Below, piece by piece: positions 1 to 7,711 of a stretch of 64,000 bases of DNA. The position numbers were made by a program, and so were the translations under genes. The DNA is from an uncultured Acidobacteriaceae bacterium (GTDB taxonomy: Bacteria > Acidobacteriota > Terriglobia > Terriglobales > Acidobacteriaceae). Under the pieces are notes generated by a model. The model saw only the letters and a list, made by a program, of their open reading frames with translations, ran no database searches and had not been told where the DNA came from. The stretch spans positions 1 to 64,000 of the forward strand of contig CAIKND010000157.1 of NCBI GenBank assembly GCA_903828675.1. Reading direction: 5' to 3'. Position 1 is the stretch's first letter. Every line of letters starts with the position of its first letter.

Positions 1-211
1 AGGACCACGCTGTTTAACGGGCTCCAATGGAAGCACCAATGGCTATTTCGGACTACTTGCCGTCAACATGACAAAAGTAGAATATCCCTCAGACAAATGG
101 TCCTTCCCTCATCGACCTGCCATTCGCCGGTCGTTCGCTGTCTAGCCCATGAGGGAAAGCTTCTTCCTCTATACCGTCAGGAAAAAATTCGCTAATAATT
201 TCAAGCGTGCA

Positions 212-586
212 TCAAAGCGCATCCGCAAGCGCGGCGCCCGCCCACACCGCCACCAGCCCCAGCACAACGCTGCCCCCCGCATAAAGCGCGCCCAGCAGGA
301 ATGCTCCCGAGCGCAGCGTCGAAAGCGTCTCCCACTCGTACGTCGAGAAGGTGCTGTAAGCGCCGATAAAGCCAACCGCGATCAGGTATCGCCACGCCGG
401 ATTCAGATCGGCCCGTTTGCCCAGGGCCGTGAGCGCGAAGCCGATAATCACGCACGCCGTGATGTTGATGATGAAGGTGCCGTAAGGAAATTTCGCGCCC
501 AGACGTCCGGAGATCGTCGAGCCCACCCAGTACCGGGCAATCGAGCCCAGCCCCCCGCCCAGGGCAATCAGCAGATATTTCTGCAA
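212..586 (-). CDS. crcB: Fluoride ion channel CrcB/FluC
   Basis: This 124-residue protein is a Fluc-family fluoride channel. The family forms dual-topology dimers in the inner membrane that let toxic fluoride leak out of the cell. Four hydrophobic segments are visible. The N-terminal GGGLGSIARYWVG stretch, the central GTFIINITACVIIGF segment and the GFIGAYSTFSTYEWE motif, with the family's phenylalanine/serine-threonine track, are all characteristic. The start is a TTG preceded by GGAGAAA at good spacing; no ATG fits. The upstream leader looks like a fluoride riboswitch, which supports the assignment independently. It is transcribed alone, away from the hydrogenase operon. Confidence in the family is high. 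Confidence 0.95.
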   Translation of the reverse strand: MQKYLLIALGGGLGSIARYWVGSTISGRLGAKFPYGTFIINITACVIIGFALTALGKRADLNPAWRYLIAVGFIGAYSTFSTYEWETLSTLRSGAFLLGALYAGGSVVLGLVAVWAGAALADAL

Positions 587-632
587 GGCCTTTCTCCTCT
601 CAATCAGGTTGTAGGGAGAGATCGTGAGGCGG

Positions 633-735
633 CAGGACTCCGCAACAGGATTTCCCTGTCAGGAGTCATCATCTGTCAGGCGTGATTGCTGAGACAGCGG
701 TTCTAGCAATTCCAGGATTGGCATACCTCGAAAGC
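633..735 (-). promoter_or_regulatory. Probable fluoride riboswitch (crcB motif) upstream of crcB
   Basis: Reading the minus strand toward crcB, the leader contains GAACCGCTGTC, a loop, GACAG and then ATGATGACTCCTG. This resembles the conserved AACCGC...CUGAUGACUCCUA core of the crcB RNA motif. Just downstream, GACTCC pairs with GGAGTC (plus-strand 662-667 with 636-641), with ACAGG/CCTGT nested inside, so the 3' end of the aptamer lies in a hairpin that could serve as the expression platform. The 5' half of the motif is less clear. The call rests on these conserved bases and on the downstream fluoride channel gene. Confidence 0.62.
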
Positions 736-883
736 AATACAAAGTTGACGCGAACCTCAGGAAGCGGCAACCTCGCATGAATTCTCCAAGGTTACGGTAA
801 TCCTGGATTTGCTCTAAGGGTGAACTCCATCACCACAACCAACAAATCAATTACAAGACGGGGTGCAGTGGCGTGTCAAGCGC

Positions 884-926
884 ATGAAAGATGCGCCGGC
901 CCTTTTCGGACCGGCGCATCTTTCAT
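884..926 (-). terminator. Strong hairpin after the hydrogenase operon
   Basis: A perfect 16-bp inverted repeat (ATGAAAGATGCGCCGG with its complement) surrounds an 11-base loop, 27 bases past the stop codon of the hydrogenase large subunit. It has no clear U-tract on either strand, so it may be a 3'-end stabilising hairpin or a Rho-assisted terminator. The rest of the crcB-hydrogenase gap shows nothing beyond this and the riboswitch. Confidence 0.6.
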
Positions 927-952
927 CGAAATGACATTTCAATCCGTTCGTC

Positions 953-2035
953 CTACCGGTCGGTGCAGGAGTAGCATGGGTCGATCGACGCCTGAATCAG
1001 CGGCGTATCGGCAAGCCGCGCGCCCAGCACCATCCACCGGATAGCCGGCATGGTGGCAAACGTAGGCGTGCGCACATGCACCCGGGCCGGGTTTCTCGCC
1101 CCCTCTTTCCACGACACGCTATACATCACCTCTCCGCGCGGTGCTTCCACGCGGCTGGTGGCGGTGCCGGTCACGAAGGTGAATTTGTCGCCGCCGCTTG
1201 CCAGTTCGCCCGGAGGCATCTTGGTCAACGCCTGGCGAAGAATCTTGCAGCTCTCCATGATCTCGAGCGCTCGCACCAGAAGGCGGGCCTTTACATCGCC
1301 ATCCGGCTGCACGGGCACTTCGAAATCCATCTCCGCGTATGCCGCGTAAGGAGCGGCCTTGCGAATATCCTGGCCCACACCCGAAGCGCGCGCCACCGGG
1401 CCCACTGTGCCGCAGGAGATGGCCTTCTCGTGAGTCAGAACGCCAATGCCCGCGCAGCGCGACCTCGCCGTGGAACTGGTCGTAAAGATGGGAATTACTT
1501 TCTTCACCATCTCCCGCTCCAGCACGTCGATCATGCCGAGCAACGCAATTGGATCTTCGATATCGCGATTGACGCCGCCGATGCGGTTCATCGAGTAGTT
1601 CACGCGATTGCCGCTGATGGCCTGCAACACATCCATCACCTTTTCGCGCAGTTCAAAGCAGGTCATGAACATCGTCTTGAAGCCCATCAGCTTGGCCGCG
1701 ATCCCCGCCCACAGCACATGCGAGTGCAGCCGCTCCAGCTCCGCCATCACCACGCGAATATACTGTGCGCGCGGCGGCGGCGTCAGCCCCGTCAAGCCTT
1801 CCATGGCCTGGCAAAGCGTCAGCGTGTGGATGTTCGAGCAGATGCCGCACACGCGCTCCATCAGCGCGATCACTTGAATATAGTTGCGGGTTTCAGCCAG
1901 GTGCTCGATGCCCCGAAAGTTGAAGCCGATATGCAGCTTGGCGTCCGTAACCGTCTCGCCGGTGCAGATCAGGTCCAGCTTGTAGGGTTCTTCCAGAGCC
2001 GGATGGTACGGCCCCATGGGGATCTTGTAGCTCAT
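953..2035 (-). CDS. echE: Group 4 [NiFe] hydrogenase large (catalytic) subunit, EchE-like
   Basis: This 360-residue protein belongs to the NuoD/EchE family. Unlike complex I NuoD it keeps both Ni-binding cysteine pairs: ERVCGICSNIH (Cys63, Cys66) and the C-terminal DPCYSCTDR (Cys354, Cys357). It is therefore expected to be a true hydrogenase that interconverts protons and H2. The N-terminal GPYHPALEEPYKL and the internal SGVGQDIRKAAPY motifs are typical of the Ech/Hyc/complex I group. The protein ends right after the DPCxxCxxR motif, leaving no tail for a maturation endopeptidase to remove, as reported for some Ech and CooH proteins. It is the last gene of a six-gene operon and overlaps its upstream neighbour by 4 bases. 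No maturation (hyp) genes are in the window. Confidence 0.9.
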   Translation of the reverse strand: MSYKIPMGPYHPALEEPYKLDLICTGETVTDAKLHIGFNFRGIEHLAETRNYIQVIALMERVCGICSNIHTLTLCQAMEGLTGLTPPPRAQYIRVVMAELERLHSHVLWAGIAAKLMGFKTMFMTCFELREKVMDVLQAISGNRVNYSMNRIGGVNRDIEDPIALLGMIDVLEREMVKKVIPIFTTSSTARSRCAGIGVLTHEKAISCGTVGPVARASGVGQDIRKAAPYAAYAEMDFEVPVQPDGDVKARLLVRALEIMESCKILRQALTKMPPGELASGGDKFTFVTGTATSRVEAPRGEVMYSVSWKEGARNPARVHVRTPTFATMPAIRWMVLGARLADTPLIQASIDPCYSCTDR

Positions 2036-2442
2036 TTTTTGACCTCCTCGCGCAGGTTGACGCCCGGCGTCTCCCCCTCGCGCAGCAACAGCGGTTCGTA
2101 CTCGCGTCCGGTGAAATCCACCGCGAAGCCTTCGTGAATCTCGCGCTCGATCCAGTCAACGGCCTCGCTCAGGTCATAGATGCTTTCAATGGTGTTGCCG
2201 GCAAGCAGAAAGGGAAAGCCCAGCAACTGTCCATCCAGATCCCAGTGGTACTCCAGCTTCAAGCCCTCTTCTTTAGGCAGCTGATACGCGGTAATCGTGA
2301 TAAAGCGCGCGTTCAAGGCAATCATCGCCTTGGCCAGTTCGCGCACGCTTAATGGGGAAGGGTTCAGCCAGTGCACGCCGCCCTTTTCTAGCCAGGGTTC
2401 CGTGACCCCGAGTTTCTCTTGGATGGTTTCAAATACGCTCAT
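2032..2442 (-). CDS. echD: Group 4 hydrogenase 30-kDa-like subunit (NuoC/EchD-like)
   Basis: This 136-residue protein is related to the NuoC/EchD family, which packs against the large subunit in complex I and energy-converting hydrogenases. The visible match is weak but real: the region ending VDWIEREIHEGFAVDFTGRE resembles the NuoC signature of aromatic and acidic residues followed by a G-hydrophobic-F-GR turn. The ATG start at 2442 overlaps the TGA of the ferredoxin subunit (ATGA), and its own stop overlaps the large subunit start, so translational coupling is likely. A longer in-frame extension exists upstream but would lie inside the preceding gene. No metal-binding motif is present or expected. 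Confidence 0.82.
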   Translation of the reverse strand: MSVFETIQEKLGVTEPWLEKGGVHWLNPSPLSVRELAKAMIALNARFITITAYQLPKEEGLKLEYHWDLDGQLLGFPFLLAGNTIESIYDLSEAVDWIEREIHEGFAVDFTGREYEPLLLREGETPGVNLREEVKK

Positions 2443-2882
2443 TGTGCGGCTCCGGGGGTAGGGTTTGGGTCTGGTGCGGCTGCCTCCGGCGGTGTTGTCG
2501 GGGTAGCCGGTGCGGCCGCGGCGGGCCTTGGTGCGGGCGGCTTGCGTGCCACCGTGTAGGAGTTCTTCAGTTCGCCAAGGGTCAGGTACACTGGCGGGCA
2601 TTCAGCGTCCTGGTGAATCGCATGGGTCTTGCAGCCCTCGATGCAGCGCCCGCAAAAAGTGCATTGGCCTGGATCGTAGCTCCACGTGAATTCGCCCTTG
2701 CCGCCTTTAAAGTCGATAGCGCGCGACGTGCACCGGAACTTGCAGATGGCGCACCCGGTGCAAAGCTCCGGATCGAACGTCACCCTGCCCCTGAAGCCCT
2801 TGCCCTCCGTGGGCTTCAACGGAAAACGCATGGTCCGCGAGCCGCCCCACAGGTTCTTCCACAGCATGGTCAAAATGTTCAT
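2439..2882 (-). CDS. echF: Group 4 hydrogenase ferredoxin-like subunit with two [4Fe-4S] clusters (NuoI/EchF-like)
   Basis: This 147-residue electron-transfer subunit carries two complete four-cysteine cluster motifs, CTGCAICKFRC and CTFCGRCIEGC. It would pass electrons between an external carrier, probably ferredoxin, and the NuoB-like small subunit. The N-terminus (MNILTMLWKNL) matches the amphipathic membrane-docking helix of NuoI proteins. The last ~35 residues form a proline/alanine-rich tail with no recognisable domain. The start at 2882 overlaps the end of the NuoH-like gene by 4 bases; a longer start upstream would overlap that gene by more than 60 bases and is less likely. Confidence 0.9.
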   Translation of the reverse strand: MNILTMLWKNLWGGSRTMRFPLKPTEGKGFRGRVTFDPELCTGCAICKFRCTSRAIDFKGGKGEFTWSYDPGQCTFCGRCIEGCKTHAIHQDAECPPVYLTLGELKNSYTVARKPPAPRPAAAAPATPTTPPEAAAPDPNPTPGAAQ

Positions 2883-3793
2883 GATCTGAACCTCATGAAG
2901 AGCGCGGACGCAACGGCCAGGACCGCGAAGATGAGCGTGCACTGCCAGTAAAAGCGCACGGTTGTGTCAATCTGCAAGCGCGCCGTTGCCGAGGCAACCA
3001 CCGAGAGCAGCAGCACGATGCCAAACGAGAGCGCCACGAACACCAGCGCGGCCAGCCACCACGTCGTTATGACCGGAGCGGCCAGCGTGGCCACCAGGCC
3101 CGTCGCCGCCACCCATTCCAACCCATGCGACAGTTCCCACATGGCCAGTTCCGGGCCTGCGTATTCGGTCATCGGGCCGGAATAAATCTCCTGCTCCGCG
3201 TTCGGCAGCGAGAAGGGATTCAGATGCAGCTTCGCGGGCAGGCAAACCAGCAGCGCGAGAATGCCCAGCACCCGCAGCGGCGAGGCCGGCAGCTGCGCCA
3301 GCGCTTCCAGAGAGAACGTATGCTGCGACGCTGCGATCGATACAATCGCGAGCAGAAACACGATGTTGTAGCTGACGCTCAACACAGCTTCACGAGCCGA
3401 GCCGATTTCGCCAAAGATCGAACGCGAGCTGAAGCCGGCGGCGATAATGCACATCGACGGCAGTTCCATCAGCGCCAGCAGAAGAATCAGGTCACCCTGA
3501 AATCCGCCCGAAGAGGGCAGCACCGGCAGCAGTCCCACAGCGCCGGCAGCCGAGGCAACCGCGATCAGCGGCCAGGCCCTCATCAGCATTCCGCCTATCC
3601 CGCTGCGCGGAGGCGTGCCCTTGCCCAGCAACTTGATGAAGTCGTAGAAAGGCTGCATGAACGGAGGCCCGATGCGGCCCTGCATCATGGCAACGGCTTT
3701 GCGTTCCACCCAAAGGAAGAACCACGCGGCAGGCACGGCGAACAGCAGTCCCGGAAAGATAAGCAGGCGGGCTAAGGCAGTCGTCATATTCAT
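2879..3793 (-). CDS. echB: Group 4 hydrogenase membrane subunit (NuoH/EchB-like)
   Basis: This 304-residue integral membrane protein has about eight hydrophobic segments. It matches NuoH/EchB, the subunit that links the peripheral hydrogenase module to the ion-pumping arm. Characteristic stretches include FLWVERKAVAMMQGRIGP near the N-terminus, the acidic loop NAEQEIYSGPMTEYAGPELAMW, and conserved glutamates in GSAREAVLSVSYN. It sits between the NuoB-like and ferredoxin-like genes with 4-base overlaps on both sides, so co-translation is likely. Family assignment is secure. The transported ion (H+ or Na+) cannot be told from the sequence. Confidence 0.9.
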   Translation of the reverse strand: MNMTTALARLLIFPGLLFAVPAAWFFLWVERKAVAMMQGRIGPPFMQPFYDFIKLLGKGTPPRSGIGGMLMRAWPLIAVASAAGAVGLLPVLPSSGGFQGDLILLLALMELPSMCIIAAGFSSRSIFGEIGSAREAVLSVSYNIVFLLAIVSIAASQHTFSLEALAQLPASPLRVLGILALLVCLPAKLHLNPFSLPNAEQEIYSGPMTEYAGPELAMWELSHGLEWVAATGLVATLAAPVITTWWLAALVFVALSFGIVLLLSVVASATARLQIDTTVRFYWQCTLIFAVLAVASALFMRFRS

Positions 3794-4353
3794 TGCTGCA
3801 CCTCGCTCGCTGCGTCACTGCTCGGAGTGGAACAGGTTCCGCCGCCACATCCGCAAGCGCCGCTGCATCCCGGTCCCACCAGCGGCATCACCACCGGGGC
3901 AATCGGCTGCTTCTTCGCTGCTCTCTCGGCCAGAATCCCGGCCGCCATGGCCACACCTTGAATAATTGCGTCAGGCCGCGGCGGGCAGCCGGGCACAAAC
4001 ACGTCCACCGGAATATGCTTGGTCAGCGGTCCAGCCAGCGTGCGGCTGTCGATAAACACATTCGTCGTTGCCGGGCAGGAGCCGATGGCCACCACGGCCT
4101 TGGGTCCCAGCACCTGGTCATAAACGGTCTTGATCGCGTTTACCGCGTTATGCGTAATCGGCCCGGTGATGCAGAGAATATCGGCATGACGCGGGCTGCC
4201 TTCTAGCCGCACGCCCAGCTGCTCGGCGTCGTAGCGCGGAGAAAGGCTCGCCACCAGCTCGATGTCGCAGCCGTTGCAACTGCCCCCGTTCATGTGGAAG
4301 AGCCAGGGGCTGCGCCGCCGGCTGTAGCACATCAATTTGTTCCAGAGATTCAT
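3790..4353 (-). CDS. echC: Group 4 hydrogenase small subunit (NuoB/EchC-like), with Cys-rich tail
   Basis: This 187-residue protein is the small subunit that holds the [4Fe-4S] cluster next to the Ni-Fe site. Ligand motifs are visible: CNGCDIE, the GSCPATT cysteine and PGCPPRPD. The start is taken at the ATG at 4353, which overlaps the TGA of the upstream antiporter gene (ATGA); an upstream ATG at 4392 is less likely. The C-terminus is unusual. After the normal fold ends there is a short Gly/Cys-rich tail (GPGCSGACGCGGGTC) with five extra cysteines, which could bind a metal or be a disordered appendage. The tail's function is unknown. Confidence 0.9.
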   Translation of the reverse strand: MNLWNKLMCYSRRRSPWLFHMNGGSCNGCDIELVASLSPRYDAEQLGVRLEGSPRHADILCITGPITHNAVNAIKTVYDQVLGPKAVVAIGSCPATTNVFIDSRTLAGPLTKHIPVDVFVPGCPPRPDAIIQGVAMAAGILAERAAKKQPIAPVVMPLVGPGCSGACGCGGGTCSTPSSDAASEVQQ

Positions 4354-7300
4354 GGTCTCCCCCAATGGAGCATCTGCAATACGCTCGGCCACACCCCGGC
4401 TGCCAGAATCATCGCAACCAGCACGACGACTGTGGCTTGCACCAGGAACGGCTCTTTGCTCTCAGGCGAATCTGTTTTCTGTTGGGCGGCAGGCTCACGG
4501 CCCGGTCCCCACCAGATGCGGGTCAGCGCCAGCACGTACGCAATCAGCGCCAGGATGGACGAAACAATGAAAACCGCGGCCAGAGGCCAGCCTATCTGCA
4601 CTGCCGCTTCGTAAAGCCTCCAGCGCCCCAGGAAGCCGATCGTCGGCGGAATCCCAAGCATCGCCAGCATGCCGAACAGGAAGCCGAACGCGCTCACCGG
4701 GTAGCGAATCGCCAACCCCAGCGGTTCGCTGTCCAACTCGCCCGCGGCTTCAGGGCTGCTCAGGCAGATGAACAGTAATGCCTTCGCCAGCGCGTGGGTG
4801 GTTGCGGCAATCAGCGCGCCGGTGAATCCCAGGATGTTGATCGAAAATACGCCCAGCAGCAGGAATCCGGCATCCTCGATTGTCGAGAGCACCAGCAGCC
4901 GCTTCAGGCTGCGCTGCGAGATCATCAGCAGTGCGGCCACGAACGATGTTGCCGCCGCCGCGTAAAGCAAAATCGGCTGCGGTGTCAGAGCGCTCGGCAT
5001 TAACTGCACGCTCATCGAGAACTCGGCGAAGGCGGCCATATCGACCACCGCTATGATCAGTCCGAGCACCAGCGCGGGCAGTTCGTCCGCCAGCGACAGC
5101 AGCCAGAACAAGAGCGGCACGGCGGCCAGCTTGACGAAGACGCTGGTCAGCAGAAGAGCGCGCGTCCAGCCCTGATCCTGCGGGTTGTAGAGCAGCTCAC
5201 TCCCCACCAGCGATCCGGCGGAGATTAGCACCACAGCCAGATAAACAAGCTTTGCAGCCTGGGAGCGTGCCGTGATCCAGACCCGCACCACGGTCAGCAA
5301 TGCGGCCGTTTCCAGCAGCCCCAGCCGCCACCAGGGATTGGCAACCACAAGGCCGGCTACCGAAAGCGATCCGACGATCAGCATGCAGGGCCACAGCGGA
5401 ATCTTGCCCTTTGCGCCGCTCACCAGCGAGGCAAGCAGCAGCGCCAGGGCGGCAATGCCGATACCCGCCACCAGCATCAGCGGCGTTTGCACTTCACTTG
5501 GGAGTGTCACACCCCCCAGGTACTTCGTTTGCACCCCAGGAACAACCCAGCGCGCCAGCACAAAAATCATGGCCGCGAACACAACCACCAGCGCCAAGGC
5601 CTGCCGCTCCATCCACGAGACGGCAACGCCCAACCCGCGCGAGAAAGCCAACACTCCATCCCATACGCCCAGGTAGAAGCGGTCCACATTCGTCCAGCGG
5701 AAGAATGCCTTCCAGTTCTGAAGAAAGATATCGGAGAAGTCGCCGGCCGTAAGGCGCCCCTGGTCCGAAAGCGGTTCGCCGCCCGTAAAGATGCCGCCAC
5801 CCGCAGCCATCAAAGCGCCGCCGCTGGTGACCGTTGTCGCCACCGGCGTCTGCCGTGCCGCGTAGGCAATCGCGTAGATCGCGCCACCCACAATCAGCGA
5901 AACCAGCGCCAGGATCAGCCCGCCCGTAGTCGAGAAGCTGCCCGCGTCTGCCGTCATGCCCAGCCAGGTTACGTGCACCCCGGCGCCCATGCCCAACGCG
6001 CCCAGCACAGGATTCAGGAAGAGATTCACCGCCAACTGCGGAGCAACGCCCAGTACGATGCTGCCCACCGCCAGGAATCCCATGCCCCACACCATCGTCG
6101 GAGGAGATTCATGCGCGTTCTCGGTTGCCTTCGTCGCCGGTCCCAGGAACACCGCGCTCGTCGCCTTCGCGCCCAGGAACACCGTGCCCAGGCTCACCGC
6201 CCACGCCACCACCGCCGGAACTGCCCATCCGGCCTGCAATGCCGCCGCGTAAAGCATCCACTTGCTGGCAAAGCCGCTCATCAGCGGAATGCCCATCATG
6301 CTACCCACGCCGATCAGCCACGACAGCGTTGTGCGCGGCATCTTCTGCGCCAGCCCGCCCAACTGATTCATGTCGCGCGTACCCGCCGCGTGCTGCACCG
6401 AGCCGGCCGTCAAAAACAGCCCGCCCTTGAAGAATCCATGATTCAGGCAATGCAGCAGGCCGGCGGTAATCGCCAGCGGTGTGCCAATCCCGATGCCCAT
6501 CATCATGTACCCGATCTGGCTTACCGTCGAGTAGGCCAGCATCCGCTTCAAATCCGTCTGCACCATGGCGTACATCACGCCCACTGCCATGGTCACGGTG
6601 CCAATCCAGATCAGAGATCCGCTCCATGCCGGCTGCCACGCGCCAAAGCTGTGCATGCGGCACGCCAGGTAGACGCCCGCCTTCACGTAACAAGCCGCGT
6701 GCAGCAGCGCGCTCACCGGAGTAGGAGCCGCCATAGCCTCCGGAATCCACGTATGCAGAGGCACTTGCACGCTCTTGGCCACCAGCGCCACCAGCATCAA
6801 GACAAAGATGCCGCCCGTAAAGCTCTGAGCCACATGCGGGTCCGTCCACAACGCGCTGCCCGTCCGGTGAAAAATCACCAGGATGGCCGCCAGCAGTCCG
6901 TAGCCCGCGATGTGCGTCATCAGCAGCACTTTGCGCGCTCCGGCCACCGCCTCGCGGTTCGTATACCAGAAGCCCACCAGGCTGAAGGAGCACAAACCAA
7001 CCAGCTCCCAGCAAAGATAGAAAACAAACAGGTTGGCGCTGTACACCAGGCCGACAAAGCCGGCGATGAAGATCAGCATCGAGCAGTAAAATCGTGTGGC
7101 GGCCTTGTCGTGCGCCATGTATCCAATCGAATACAGCAGCACAAAGGCGCCCAGGCACGTCCCCATGAATGCGAACAGAATACTCAGCGCATCCACATGA
7201 AACACAAGCGCTAGCAGCGGGCCATCCCACTGCAGCAGATTAACTTCGACGGCCTGTCCGCCCTGAACCAAATGCACCATACCGAGTACGGCAAGCACCG

Positions 7301-7439
7301 CAGGAACACAGGAAAGAAAAGCCAGAATCCCCTTCGTTCGGGCAGAACACAGCCGCGAAACAAGCAGCTGAAGCACTGCGCCCAACAGAAGCGAACATGG
7401 AGCAACAAGGATAAGGGTCGCACCTGTCATGCCATCCAT
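4350..7439 (-). CDS. echA: Fused double antiporter-like subunit of the group 4 hydrogenase (NuoL-like + NuoN-like)
   Basis: This protein of about 1029 residues has roughly 28 hydrophobic segments and contains two antiporter modules in one chain. The first half (about residues 50-480) is NuoL/EchA-like, with FYLCWELVGLCSF (TM5 Glu), AKSVQVPLHTWIPEAMAAP (TM7 Lys), VSALLHAACYVKAGVYL and NHGFFKGGLFL (TM12 Lys). After a linker, the second half (about 690-1000) is NuoN/MrpD-like and keeps LLETAALL, TSVFVKLAAVPLLFW and THALAKALLFI. The key charged residues are thus present twice, suggesting two ion channels. The ATG at 7439 is chosen; a TTG at 7463 would add eight residues but lies 2 bp from a CRP-type site. 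It is the first gene of the hydrogenase operon. Confidence 0.88.
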   Translation of the reverse strand: MDGMTGATLILVAPCSLLLGAVLQLLVSRLCSARTKGILAFLSCVPAVLAVLGMVHLVQGGQAVEVNLLQWDGPLLALVFHVDALSILFAFMGTCLGAFVLLYSIGYMAHDKAATRFYCSMLIFIAGFVGLVYSANLFVFYLCWELVGLCSFSLVGFWYTNREAVAGARKVLLMTHIAGYGLLAAILVIFHRTGSALWTDPHVAQSFTGGIFVLMLVALVAKSVQVPLHTWIPEAMAAPTPVSALLHAACYVKAGVYLACRMHSFGAWQPAWSGSLIWIGTVTMAVGVMYAMVQTDLKRMLAYSTVSQIGYMMMGIGIGTPLAITAGLLHCLNHGFFKGGLFLTAGSVQHAAGTRDMNQLGGLAQKMPRTTLSWLIGVGSMMGIPLMSGFASKWMLYAAALQAGWAVPAVVAWAVSLGTVFLGAKATSAVFLGPATKATENAHESPPTMVWGMGFLAVGSIVLGVAPQLAVNLFLNPVLGALGMGAGVHVTWLGMTADAGSFSTTGGLILALVSLIVGGAIYAIAYAARQTPVATTVTSGGALMAAGGGIFTGGEPLSDQGRLTAGDFSDIFLQNWKAFFRWTNVDRFYLGVWDGVLAFSRGLGVAVSWMERQALALVVVFAAMIFVLARWVVPGVQTKYLGGVTLPSEVQTPLMLVAGIGIAALALLLASLVSGAKGKIPLWPCMLIVGSLSVAGLVVANPWWRLGLLETAALLTVVRVWITARSQAAKLVYLAVVLISAGSLVGSELLYNPQDQGWTRALLLTSVFVKLAAVPLLFWLLSLADELPALVLGLIIAVVDMAAFAEFSMSVQLMPSALTPQPILLYAAAATSFVAALLMISQRSLKRLLVLSTIEDAGFLLLGVFSINILGFTGALIAATTHALAKALLFICLSSPEAAGELDSEPLGLAIRYPVSAFGFLFGMLAMLGIPPTIGFLGRWRLYEAAVQIGWPLAAVFIVSSILALIAYVLALTRIWWGPGREPAAQQKTDSPESKEPFLVQATVVVLVAMILAAGVWPSVLQMLHWGRP

Positions 7440-7465
7440 GTTGAACGTCTGATGTATCTCCAAGA

Positions 7466-7481
7466 TGTGATGAGGCTCACG
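7466..7481. promoter_or_regulatory. CRP/FNR-type site TGTGATGAGGCTCACG upstream of the hydrogenase operon
   Basis: The site has the half-site TGTGA, a 6-base spacer and TCACG. Its centre is 34.5 bp upstream of the preferred hydrogenase ATG and about 238 bp from the divergent glycosidase gene. It matches four other sites in the window, one of them upstream of a CRP/FNR gene. Its closeness to the start codon suits repression, or a very short leader if it activates. Confidence 0.65.
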
Positions 7482-7518
7482 TGCGAAGTTTCATCCGTTC
7501 AAAATACGGGACAAATTA

Positions 7519-7533
7519 CCGTAATGCGGTATA
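7519..7533. promoter_or_regulatory. Inverted repeat TACCGTAATGCGGTA in the hydrogenase/glycosidase promoter region
   Basis: Perfect 5-base arms (TACCG/CGGTA) flank a 5-base spacer, about 80 bp upstream of the hydrogenase start in the divergent promoter region. It could be an operator. I do not recognise the binding protein. Confidence 0.3.
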
Positions 7534-7711
7534 TTGCTCCCGGCCTCGCCTAATGCCCCGTCATCGGCCAACAATGACCGAAATCTCCCATCGCTTTTAT
7601 CGAAAAAATCCCCTGCGGCGCAACCCGACCGTTTATCGTTGACACCGATGATTCATCACCCTCATTCACGTCCGCAGGGAACAGTGCCGGCCCTACGCCA
7701 GGAGGATCTTC

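Noticed and set aside
1-211. Any gene in the first 211 bases
   Set aside because: No frame with coding character or family similarity; I see nothing supportable here.
953-7463. Respiratory complex I fragment
   Set aside because: The large subunit keeps both CxxC pairs needed for the Ni-Fe site, and only six subunits are present, so a group 4 hydrogenase fits better.
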